From: an uncultured Paracoccaceae bacterium
GTDB lineage: Bacteria > Pseudomonadota > Alphaproteobacteria > Rhodobacterales > Rhodobacteraceae
Assembly (NCBI GenBank): GCA_947499635.1
Contig: CANMPD010000009.1
Location: 1 to 64,000 of the forward strand
Direction: 5' to 3'
DNA length: 64,000 nt
Shown: piece after piece, positions 34,579-42,325 of the stretch
How the letters are laid out: every line of letters starts with the position of its first letter
Numbering within the stretch: position 1 is the first letter of the stretch
Translations under genes and position numbers: made by a program
The notes under the pieces: generated by a model
Told to the model about the DNA's origin: nothing
What the model saw: only the letters and a program-made list of their open reading frames with translations
Databases searched by the model: none

Positions 34579-35466
34579 TCATAGTTTGTTGACAGGCACT
34601 TTCAGCATCATATCGCCTTGATCATCCTTGGGAATTTCACCAGCTCGGATGTTGACCTGCAGGGATGGGACGATAAGTTTTGGCATAGACAGTTGCGCAT
34701 CGCGGGTTTGACGCATCTGGATAAATGCTTCGCGTGTTGCATTGCCGCCAACGTGAATGTTGGCCTCGCGTTGTTTGCCGATGGTGGTTTCCCAAGCAAT
34801 CTCGCGACCGCCAGGGGCGTAGTCGTGACACACGAACAAACGTGTCTCAGGGGGCAGGGCTAAGACGCGCGAGATGCTGTCGTATAATTGACCTGCATCC
34901 CCACCTGGAAAATCGGCGCGTGCGGATCCGCCGTCAGGCATAAACAGGGTGTCACCCGCAAAGGCCGCATCCCCGATAACATGCACCATACACGCCGGAG
35001 TGTGACCAGGCGTGTGTAGGGTCGAACAGTTCAAAGCCCCGATTTCATAGGTATCATTGTCCTTGAAAAGCCGATCAAATTGCGATCCATCGCGGGCAAA
35101 TTCGGTGCCTTCGTTGAAAATTTTTCCAAAGGTATTCTGCACCGTTAGAACATGTTCACTGATGCCGATTTTGCCGCCAAGTTCACGTTGAATATAAGGC
35201 GCACCAGACAGGTGATCGGCATGGACATGGGTTTCAATGATCCAGTCCAGCCGCAATTGATGCGCTTTGATATGGGCGATAATTTCATTCGCACTGTCGT
35301 AGGTTAAGCGACCCGCAGCATAATCAAATTCCATGACTGCATCAATAACGGCGCAAGCATTGCTGTCAGGATCTTGGACGACATAGCTAATCGTGTTGGA
35401 TTGATCATCAAAGAAGGCTTTGACGTTGGGTCTTTGGTTCGTTTGCTGTGTTGACGAAACAGTCAT
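34579..35466 (-). CDS. MBL-fold metallo-hydrolase, persulfide-dioxygenase-like
   Basis: A 295-aa metallo-beta-lactamase-fold protein with ETHVHADHLSGAPYI (HxHxDH), the HTPGHTPACMVH strand and a late HDYAPGG His. This is the ETHE1/Blh-like group, which oxidises glutathione persulfide to sulfite, or links to sulfide signalling. It differs from glyoxalase II by its longer N-terminus. GGAGA precedes the ATG. First-listed of a minus-strand set with VOC and PLP genes, with 17 bases to VOC; the gene order implies transcription PLP-VOC-MBL. Confidence 0.8.
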   Translation of the reverse strand: MTVSSTQQTNQRPNVKAFFDDQSNTISYVVQDPDSNACAVIDAVMEFDYAAGRLTYDSANEIIAHIKAHQLRLDWIIETHVHADHLSGAPYIQRELGGKIGISEHVLTVQNTFGKIFNEGTEFARDGSQFDRLFKDNDTYEIGALNCSTLHTPGHTPACMVHVIGDAAFAGDTLFMPDGGSARADFPGGDAGQLYDSISRVLALPPETRLFVCHDYAPGGREIAWETTIGKQREANIHVGGNATREAFIQMRQTRDAQLSMPKLIVPSLQVNIRAGEIPKDDQGDMMLKVPVNKL

Positions 35467-35483
35467 GCAGGGTCTCCGATTGA

Positions 35484-36122
35484 TTAGTCGAGCGTGACAG
35501 CTCCATTGGGAGTATTCAATGCAAAGGAAAGGCCAGTCTCACCTTTTGTGACCTCTGCCAAATGATCGACATTCAGAATTTTTAGAATGTTAGAGAGCTC
35601 TTCGGGGTTTGGACAGCTTAACTGGACTTTGTCCAAGGTTACAGCAAGATCCTGCTGGCCTGTGCTTGGGTGTGGGCCGGGGGACCATTCAATAAATGCC
35701 GGAAGCAGGCCAGACATAGGCAGGCTGCCGTCTTTGGGGACGGTTAAACGCCAAGATCTCTCGCCACGTGTGAATAAGACAACTTCGCCTAAATCCACAG
35801 GGCTGGACTGAATGATTTCATCCAGATTATCAGTACCGACAACCCAGCACAATGCGCGTGGACGATCGGCGAGACGGGCCTGTGTCGCAGGGTCGTCAAG
35901 GGTAAACCAACGCACGCGACCGGGATCTGCGGGGGCGTCGGGATCAATGGCGATCAGCTCGAGAAAGCTTTCGTTACCTGACTGCATGACGCAATTATGT
36001 GTGCTCATGGCGTCGTGTTTGCTGCCTTTTGGTATGGTCACGCCCAATGCGGTTTCCATTGCAGCAACACCTTGTTCCAACGTGTCAGCGCCAATGGCGA
36101 AGTGATCAATCTTATTGTGCAA
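35484..36122 (-). CDS. VOC-superfamily protein (glyoxalase-like domain)
   Basis: A 212-aa protein with a glyoxalase-like/VOC pattern: IDHFAIGADTLEQGVAAMETALG at the start and a matching C-terminal half. Members bind a metal and act on diverse small molecules, or serve as ligand-binding proteins. Three bases separate it from the PLP enzyme upstream, so they are co-transcribed. No function can be assigned. Confidence 0.7.
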   Translation of the reverse strand: MHNKIDHFAIGADTLEQGVAAMETALGVTIPKGSKHDAMSTHNCVMQSGNESFLELIAIDPDAPADPGRVRWFTLDDPATQARLADRPRALCWVVGTDNLDEIIQSSPVDLGEVVLFTRGERSWRLTVPKDGSLPMSGLLPAFIEWSPGPHPSTGQQDLAVTLDKVQLSCPNPEELSNILKILNVDHLAEVTKGETGLSFALNTPNGAVTLD

Positions 36123-36125
36123 AAC

Positions 36126-37310
36126 TTACTCCGATGCGGTGTTGAGGAAGGGGAGGGCGGCCGAAAGATCCGCTTTGAGGCTGTCGAGATCTTCAAGACC
36201 AATATTGAAACGAACAAGCTGGCCATCTTCGGCCCAGGTGCCCGCGCTGCGTTGCGGGACGACTGGCAGTACAAGGCTCTCGTATCCGCCCCAACTGACG
36301 CCAATGCCAAAGTGATGTAGGCTGTCCACAAACTGGCGGATTTGATCATCATGGCAAGAATGGAAAACAACTGAAAACAAACCAGATGCGCCGTTGAAAT
36401 CACGCAGCCAATTTTCATGACCCGGACAGGTTTCAAGGGCGGGGTGTAAAACTGTTTTGACTTGGGGCTGGCGAGCGAGCCAACGCGCCATTTCGCGTCC
36501 GGCCTTATCGAAATACTCCATACGCATTTTGAGGGTGCGCAAACCGCGCAGCGCTAAGAACACTTCTTGGCCGCCGGTTTTGTCCCCAACAGCCATAACT
36601 GTTTTGCGAATGGTTTCGGCATAGATATGTGTAGAGGCGATCATTCCCATCATGCAATCGGAGTGCCCGCTTAGATATTTGGACATCGAGGCCACTATTA
36701 TATCGACGCCAAGTGTGATGGGTTGGCAGAAAATTGGCGTTGCCCATGTGCTGTCCAAAATCGTGGGTATACCTGCCGCACGTGCCGCTTTTGCAATTGC
36801 GGGGATGTCAGGTACTTCGAATGTCCCTGATCCGGGGGCTTCGAACATGATTGCACAGGTTGTTTCTCGGATGAGCTTTGTAATATCCGCGCCTATCATG
36901 GGGTCGAAATATTCGATTGAGACACCCATGCGGGTTAATACGCCTTCGCAGAACGCACGGGTGTTGCCGTAAACGTGATCGGCAACAAGCAGATGTGCAC
37001 CGGGCGTGACAAATGCCATTAACGTCAAGGTGATCGAGGCCACACCAGACGATGTAAGCGTGACGGCATCGGCATTTTCAAGCGTGGCTAAAGTCTCTTC
37101 CAGCTTAAAGGTCGCGGCATTTCCATAGCGGCCATAATACATTGTGCCAGAAACGTAACGTGCATCACGCGCGGTTTCAAAGGCTTCTAATGTGTCGAAT
37201 ACATTGGTGGATCCTAATTCGATAGGCATGTTAACATGCCGTCCTTCTTTATGGTCAGGGCGGCCCATCTGGACCAAAATATCTGCTACATTTTTGGAAG
37301 GTTCGCGCAT
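36126..37310 (-). CDS. PLP-dependent C-S lyase, cystathionine beta-lyase family
   Basis: A 394-aa fold-I enzyme of the Cys/Met metabolism group (MetC/MetB/MGL). The Schiff-base lysine lies in ASMSKYLSGHSDCMMG, the phosphate-binding region is TSSGVASITLTLM and the YGRYGNAATFKLEE segment is typical. It could release pyruvate, 2-oxobutyrate or thiols from sulfur amino acids. The ATG at 37310 opens the conserved sequence; a longer frame to 37592 covers an operator and promoter region and is rejected. It is divergent from the molybdoenzyme gene. Confidence 0.88.
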   Translation of the reverse strand: MREPSKNVADILVQMGRPDHKEGRHVNMPIELGSTNVFDTLEAFETARDARYVSGTMYYGRYGNAATFKLEETLATLENADAVTLTSSGVASITLTLMAFVTPGAHLLVADHVYGNTRAFCEGVLTRMGVSIEYFDPMIGADITKLIRETTCAIMFEAPGSGTFEVPDIPAIAKAARAAGIPTILDSTWATPIFCQPITLGVDIIVASMSKYLSGHSDCMMGMIASTHIYAETIRKTVMAVGDKTGGQEVFLALRGLRTLKMRMEYFDKAGREMARWLARQPQVKTVLHPALETCPGHENWLRDFNGASGLFSVVFHSCHDDQIRQFVDSLHHFGIGVSWGGYESLVLPVVPQRSAGTWAEDGQLVRFNIGLEDLDSLKADLSAALPFLNTASE

Positions 37311-37360
37311 TAATGACTCGCATGTATTGTCTTTCAAGAAGATAGCGGTCAAAGTGAGTT

Positions 37361-37371
37361 GTGTCAATATT
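37361..37371 (+). promoter_or_regulatory. Candidate IclR operator half, GTGTCAATATT
   Basis: This 11-mer in the divergent PLP-lyase/molybdoenzyme promoter is repeated exactly, in reverse orientation, at 40973-40983 in the other divergent promoter of the island. Confidence 0.45.
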
Positions 37372-37410
37372 TGGCATGATCGTATTATATAACGGCACAA
37401 TGAGGCGGCT

Positions 37411-39726
37411 ATGAGTGACGACCTTACAAAAATCACTTCGAACCATTGGGGGATCGGTGTTGCAACGATCTTAGATGATAGGATTGTTGCGGTGAAGGGG
37501 CATCCAAGTGATCGGGCGGCCTCTGAGATTAACGACAATATCCCCGGAAGCTTGCACGGTGCTGCGCGTGTTTTGCGCCCCGCTGTTCGCAAAAGTTGGT
37601 TGAACGGAACGCGTCATGCCGTTCCACGCGGGCGTGATAGTTTTGTCGAAGTCAGCTGGGATCGTGCCCTAGATTTGATCGCAGATGAATTGACACGTGT
37701 GCGCAAAGACCACGGGAATACGTCTATTTTTGCAGGGTCCTATGGGTGGGCAAGTGCGGGTCGTTTTCATCATGCCCAAAGCCAGTTAAAGCGGTTTTTG
37801 AACACGCAAGGCGGATTTGTGCGATCCGAAGGGAATTATAGCTATAATGCAGCCCTCGGCTTGATGCCGCATATTGTTGGCCCATTTCGTCAACACATAG
37901 CCCAAGCAACCCGATGGCCAGTTATTGCGAAACACAGCGACCTTGTTGTTTTATTCGGGGGTATGGCGCTGCGAAATACACAGGTGAGCGATGGTGGCGT
38001 CTCGGAACATCGCATGTCCGCCAACCTTGAAAAATGCGTAAAAGCGGGTGTGCAGTTTGTGAATATCAGCCCATTGCGCAGTGATGCAGCGGATGTGTTG
38101 AATGCGGAATGGATGGCTGTTCAACCCGGAAGTGACACGGCTTTGATGATGGGACTTGCCCATACCTTGCTGGTCGAAGGTCTATGTGACCGCGCATTTT
38201 TGCAAAAATACACTGTTGGGTATGACAGAATTCGCGCGCATCTGTTGGGGGAAGACGACGGGCAGCCCAAGGATGCGCAATGGGCGGCTCAGTTGACAGG
38301 CATCGATGCCGCAGACATTCAAGCGTTGGCGCGACGTATGGCAAGTGGTCGGACGATGATCAATGTCGCGGCAAGTGTCCAGCGCACGGATTTTGGCGAG
38401 CAGCCTATGTGGATGGCCGTGACTTTGGCCGCAATGCTCGGGCAGATCGGTTTGCCCGGCGGCGGCTACACGGTCTGTTATGGGGTCAATGCCAATGTGG
38501 GCAACATGGAGCGCCCATTCCGTTGGGGGAACTTTCCCCAAGGCCAGAACCCCGTTCAGGAATTCATTCCTGTCGCGATGATTAGTGATATGTTGCTGAA
38601 TCCGGGAAAGCCCTTTGAATACCAGGGCGAGACCTTAACGTTTCCAGATGCGAGGCTGGTGTGGTGGGCCGGGGGGAACCCTTTCCATCACCATCAAGAT
38701 CTGAACCGATTGCACAAAGCGTTTCAGACGCCAGAAACGGTTATTGTAAACGAGTTAAACTGGACGTCGACAGCGCGCCATGCGGATATCGTTTTGCCAA
38801 TTGCCGCGGCTCAGGAGCGGATGGACATTGGTGCTGGGAAGTCTGACAATGCTTTGGTCCCGATGCCGCGACTGGTTCCACCTGCCGGAGAGGCGCGGGT
38901 TGAATATGATATATATGCCGACCTGGCGGCAAGGCTTGGACATGAACACGCCTTTACCGAAGGGAAAACCAGCGACGATTGGCTGCACGAGATTTGGGAT
39001 GTCACCTGCGCGCGCGCGCAGGAGGCGGGTGTTGATTTACCCAATTGGGATGAATTCATTGCTGGGGATGCTATTCGTCTGCCAGACCCAAGCCCCGATC
39101 AGGTGTTTTTAGCGGATTTTCGAGCGGATCGTTTGAAAGCTGCGTTGCCCACGCCAAGTGGCAAGATTGAGCTGTTTTCTGAAACCATCGCTGCGTTTGA
39201 TTTGCCCGACTGCAAGGGGCACCCAGCCTGGTATCCGCCGCGGGATCGTGCAGATGGCTTGAGCCATAAATACCCGCTTGCACTGCTTTCGGGTCAACCC
39301 AAAACGCGGCTGCACAGCCAATTGGATAATGGGGCTTATAGTCTCAGTTATAAAATTTCCGGCCGTGAACCGGTTTTAATACACCCGATGGATGCCTCCG
39401 AAAGAGGGATCAAGGATGGCGACGTTGTTGAGTTGCTTAACGGGCGCGGGCGATGTCTTGCAGGCGCGCGGGTCACGGATGAGATTAAACAAGGCTGTGT
39501 CTTTTTGTGGACAGGGGCATGGTACGATCCCGATTTTGATGCCCCTCAGGCACGGGATCGTCACGGGAACCCAAACGTCTTGACGCATGATCATCGAACC
39601 TCTTCGTTAACACAAAGCCCTGCGGCACATTCTACGATGATTGAACTGCAACGTTTTCACAGCCCGCCCCCACCTATCGAGGTTCATGACCCACCGTCTT
39701 TTGATCTCAATGAGGAACTGTTATAG
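37411..39726 (+). CDS. Molybdopterin-dependent S-/N-oxide reductase, BisC/TorA type, cytoplasmic
   Basis: A 771-aa DMSO-reductase-family enzyme. FAGSYGWASAGRFHHAQSQ and RSEGNYSYNAALGLMPHIVG (in part) match the BisC/TorA/DmsA group; the Ser in NYSYNAA aligns with the Mo-ligand serine. Mid- and C-terminal MGD-binding segments (ARHADIVLPIAA, GRGRCLAG) are present. No N-terminal Fe-S motif and no Tat signal, so it is cytoplasmic, like biotin sulfoxide/methionine sulfoxide reductase BisC. It may reduce an imported sulfoxide or N-oxide. IclR follows 25 bases downstream. Confidence 0.88.
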   Translation: MSDDLTKITSNHWGIGVATILDDRIVAVKGHPSDRAASEINDNIPGSLHGAARVLRPAVRKSWLNGTRHAVPRGRDSFVEVSWDRALDLIADELTRVRKDHGNTSIFAGSYGWASAGRFHHAQSQLKRFLNTQGGFVRSEGNYSYNAALGLMPHIVGPFRQHIAQATRWPVIAKHSDLVVLFGGMALRNTQVSDGGVSEHRMSANLEKCVKAGVQFVNISPLRSDAADVLNAEWMAVQPGSDTALMMGLAHTLLVEGLCDRAFLQKYTVGYDRIRAHLLGEDDGQPKDAQWAAQLTGIDAADIQALARRMASGRTMINVAASVQRTDFGEQPMWMAVTLAAMLGQIGLPGGGYTVCYGVNANVGNMERPFRWGNFPQGQNPVQEFIPVAMISDMLLNPGKPFEYQGETLTFPDARLVWWAGGNPFHHHQDLNRLHKAFQTPETVIVNELNWTSTARHADIVLPIAAAQERMDIGAGKSDNALVPMPRLVPPAGEARVEYDIYADLAARLGHEHAFTEGKTSDDWLHEIWDVTCARAQEAGVDLPNWDEFIAGDAIRLPDPSPDQVFLADFRADRLKAALPTPSGKIELFSETIAAFDLPDCKGHPAWYPPRDRADGLSHKYPLALLSGQPKTRLHSQLDNGAYSLSYKISGREPVLIHPMDASERGIKDGDVVELLNGRGRCLAGARVTDEIKQGCVFLWTGAWYDPDFDAPQARDRHGNPNVLTHDHRTSSLTQSPAAHSTMIELQRFHSPPPPIEVHDPPSFDLNEELL

Positions 39727-39751
39727 TTACTTAAACAAGGGCTAGGACTAT

Positions 39752-40522
39752 ATGAGCATCGAAAAAGCAAAAGAGCCAAAGGTCGATTCAACGCTTTCTA
39801 AAGGCTTGTCCATTCTGGAAAATTTGGCAATGTCACGATCTGCAAAAGGCGTGACAGAGCTGTCCAAAGAACTGGATTTGACCAAATCGAATACCTTTAG
39901 ATTGCTTCAGACACTGACTACCCTTGGATATGTGAGGCGTCGCGAAGATAAATTATATGCTGCGACGTTGAAGACATGGCAGATTGGCCGTGCATCGGTT
40001 GAAAACTTCAACCTTCGCGAGATTGCGGCCCCTGAGTTATCGTTTCTCTCAAAGGAAACAGGCGAAGCGATCTATCTTGCTGTGCGTGAAAATTTGAACG
40101 TTATTTATATCGACAAGATAGATAGCCAAAAACCGATCAGGTCGTGGAATACCATTGGCGGTTCGGCCCCTATACATTGTGTTGGAACGGGCAAAGCCAT
40201 GTTGGCGGCTGAGTTTCCGTTGCTTCAAGAGAAGATTAGGACATCTTTGACGTCCTATACGCCAAAAACAATCACGGATATGGCCTCGCTAGAGGAGGAT
40301 ATACAAAGGACACAGGAGCGCGGTTTTGCATATGATTGTGGTGAGTTCCGTGATCGTATCTTAAGTTTTGGTGCTGCCATAACTCTGCCAGGTGGCGAGG
40401 TCGTTGGCGCGTTGGGTATATCCTTACCAGATATCAATCTGCCAGAGGGCGGCGTTGAACATTTTGGCGGTTTGGTTGTTCATGCGGCCCGTAGCGTCTC
40501 TGCAAAGCTGGACCGCATTTGA
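39752..40522 (+). CDS. IclR-family transcriptional regulator
   Basis: A 256-aa regulator with an N-terminal winged helix (GVTELSKELDLTKSNTFRLL) and a C-terminal IclR effector domain (LAVRENLNVIYIDKIDS; PIHCVGTGKAMLA; RGFAYDCGEF). Probably controls the flanking divergent operons, in line with the shared 11-mer. It is co-oriented with the molybdoenzyme and may be read through from it. Confidence 0.9.
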   Translation: MSIEKAKEPKVDSTLSKGLSILENLAMSRSAKGVTELSKELDLTKSNTFRLLQTLTTLGYVRRREDKLYAATLKTWQIGRASVENFNLREIAAPELSFLSKETGEAIYLAVRENLNVIYIDKIDSQKPIRSWNTIGGSAPIHCVGTGKAMLAAEFPLLQEKIRTSLTSYTPKTITDMASLEEDIQRTQERGFAYDCGEFRDRILSFGAAITLPGGEVVGALGISLPDINLPEGGVEHFGGLVVHAARSVSAKLDRI

Positions 40523-40530
40523 TATTTGGA

Positions 40531-40935
40531 TCAGGATTTCTTCTCTGGGAACTCAACAGGTCCGCCCTGCTTTTCCCATGTGGAAAAACCTTCTTTGAGG
40601 TGTGCCGCATCAAAGCCCATATCTTGCAAGGTGGCCGTTGTAAGGGCTGAGCGCCAACCTGAGGCACAATGGAATACGAATTTCTTGTCTTCTTGGCCGA
40701 AAATATCTTTGTAATAAGGGCTGTCAGGGTCGACCCAAAATTCGATCATACCACGAGGCATATGAATGCTTCCTGGAATAAAGCCACTGCGCTGGCGTTC
40801 GCGCACATCGCGGATATCAATGATCACAACATTGGGGTCATTCACCATGGAAATGAGGGCGGCAGTTTCAACCTCCTCAATTCGAGCGCGGGCATTTGCA
40901 ACCATCTCGGCTGATGAAATTTTAAGCTTAGTCAT
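40531..40935 (-). CDS. Rhodanese-like sulfurtransferase
   Basis: A 134-aa single-domain rhodanese with the active-site loop CASGWRS and the VIIDIRDVRERQRSGFIPGS segment. It moves sulfane sulfur, fitting the persulfide and C-S lyase genes nearby. The ATG at 40935 opens the conserved sequence with GAGAG upstream; a longer frame reaches 40983. Divergent from the FAD oxidase gene. Confidence 0.88.
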   Translation of the reverse strand: MTKLKISSAEMVANARARIEEVETAALISMVNDPNVVIIDIRDVRERQRSGFIPGSIHMPRGMIEFWVDPDSPYYKDIFGQEDKKFVFHCASGWRSALTTATLQDMGFDAAHLKEGFSTWEKQGGPVEFPEKKS

Positions 40936-40972
40936 AGGGGCTCTCGTGTTGTTATATGGAACATCTATTTCG

Positions 40973-40983
40973 AATATTGACAC
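40973..40983 (-). promoter_or_regulatory. Second copy of the GTGTCAATATT motif
   Basis: Exact reverse-complement copy of the 11-mer at 37361, in the gap between divergent rhodanese and FAD oxidase genes, overlapping a TTGACA-like element. Confidence 0.45.
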
Positions 40984-41047
40984 GAATAATGTGCTGGTGC
41001 AACTTAAACCAATACAGTTGAGTATCTCACATTTGGAGAGTCAAAAC

Positions 41048-42322
41048 ATGGCAGGACAGGATTCCATTTCATTGTGGAACGCATCTGCGCAAGAGCCGGA
41101 TTATCGCTCAGCAATGGACACAGATATTGCTGTTGATGTTGCGATTGTGGGTGGTGGTTTTACCGGTCTATCGACCGCTTTGCATTGCGCGGAAAAAAGT
41201 TTGTCTGCTCATGTTTTAGAAGCTGAGCAAGTTGGTTATGGCGGGTCAGGGCGAAATGTTGGCCTTGTGAACGCAGGTGTTTGGCTGCCGCCAAAAGATG
41301 TTAAGGAAAAGCTTGGATCGTCCTTTGGTTCCCGGTTTTTAAAAACCTTCGGTGAAGGCCCTGATTTGGTCTTTTCGCTTATCGAGAGACACCAGATCAG
41401 ATGCGAAGTGACAAAGACGGGCACGATCCATGCCGCGCATTCGATGCGAGGGTTTGCTGATCTGGAAGGGCGCTGGAAAGAATGGAATGCGATGGGTCAA
41501 CCTGTTGACCTGTTAAACCGCGAAGATGTCTCCAAGCTCATTGGATCCGAGGCCTTTTATGGTGGGTTGGTTGACCATCGGGCTGGAACCATTAATCCAA
41601 TGGGATACTGTCGTGGCCTCGCCCGAGCCGCCTTGGGGGCTGGTGCTAAAATTAGCACAGGCGTTCGTGTCCAAGCGTTGCGAAAAGATGGCGAAGTTTG
41701 GAAAGTTGAAACCGACCAAGGTGTTGTCACAGCGAAATATGTTGTGTTGGGCACAAATGCTTATACGGATACGCTTTGGCCTGATTTAAAGCGTGTTTTT
41801 ACACCCATTCCCTATTTCCAACTCGCGACCAAGCCAATGGGCGAAGATGCGGCGCATATTCTTGCGAGCCGTCAGGGGTTGTGGGATACTGGGCAGATCA
41901 TGTTCAGTCTGCGCCGTGACGCTTTTGATCGTTTGGTTATTGGGTCTATGGGCAAGGTGGTTGGTGACGTCGATAGCGGGCTTTCACAACGCTGGGCACG
42001 CAAACAACTTGCGCGGATATTCCCTGAGCTGGGGGAGGTCACGTTTGAAGAGGCATGGCACGGCCAAATTGCCATGACGCCGGATCATATGCCACGGATT
42101 TATAACCTTGATGAAAACCTATACACCGCAATCGGTTACAACGGTCGAGGGATCACAACAGGCACGATCTTTGGTAAATCTATGTCTGAACTCTTGACCG
42201 GTATGTCGCCGGAAGATTTACCTATGCCAATGACAAAAATGTCGACTGTCCCAAGTGCGCCGATTATGTCGCGCCTGTACGAGGCAGCATTTACCGCAAA
42301 CCAAGTTCTGAAGAGCATTTAG
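41048..42322 (+). CDS. FAD-dependent amine/D-amino-acid oxidoreductase (DAO family)
   Basis: A 424-aa DAO-family flavoenzyme with the dinucleotide-binding motif VAIVGGGFTGLSTALHCAE and GYGGSGRNVGLVNAG. The fold resembles gamma-glutamylputrescine oxidase (PuuB) and sarcosine oxidase-like enzymes, which oxidise secondary or primary amines. GGAGAG precedes the ATG at 41048; a longer frame from 40766 covers the divergent promoter. First gene of an operon with hyuA, hyuB, SDR, acyl-CoA synthetase and possibly aapP; hyuA starts three bases after its stop. Confidence 0.87.
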   Translation: MAGQDSISLWNASAQEPDYRSAMDTDIAVDVAIVGGGFTGLSTALHCAEKSLSAHVLEAEQVGYGGSGRNVGLVNAGVWLPPKDVKEKLGSSFGSRFLKTFGEGPDLVFSLIERHQIRCEVTKTGTIHAAHSMRGFADLEGRWKEWNAMGQPVDLLNREDVSKLIGSEAFYGGLVDHRAGTINPMGYCRGLARAALGAGAKISTGVRVQALRKDGEVWKVETDQGVVTAKYVVLGTNAYTDTLWPDLKRVFTPIPYFQLATKPMGEDAAHILASRQGLWDTGQIMFSLRRDAFDRLVIGSMGKVVGDVDSGLSQRWARKQLARIFPELGEVTFEEAWHGQIAMTPDHMPRIYNLDENLYTAIGYNGRGITTGTIFGKSMSELLTGMSPEDLPMPMTKMSTVPSAPIMSRLYEAAFTANQVLKSI

Positions 42323-42325
42323 GCA

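Noticed and set aside
37311-37592. N-terminal extension of the PLP lyase
   Set aside because: The extra residues match nothing in the family and cover the divergent promoter and shared 11-mer.
40766-41047. N-terminal extension of the FAD oxidase
   Set aside because: Antisense to the rhodanese gene; a good ribosome binding site precedes the ATG at 41048.
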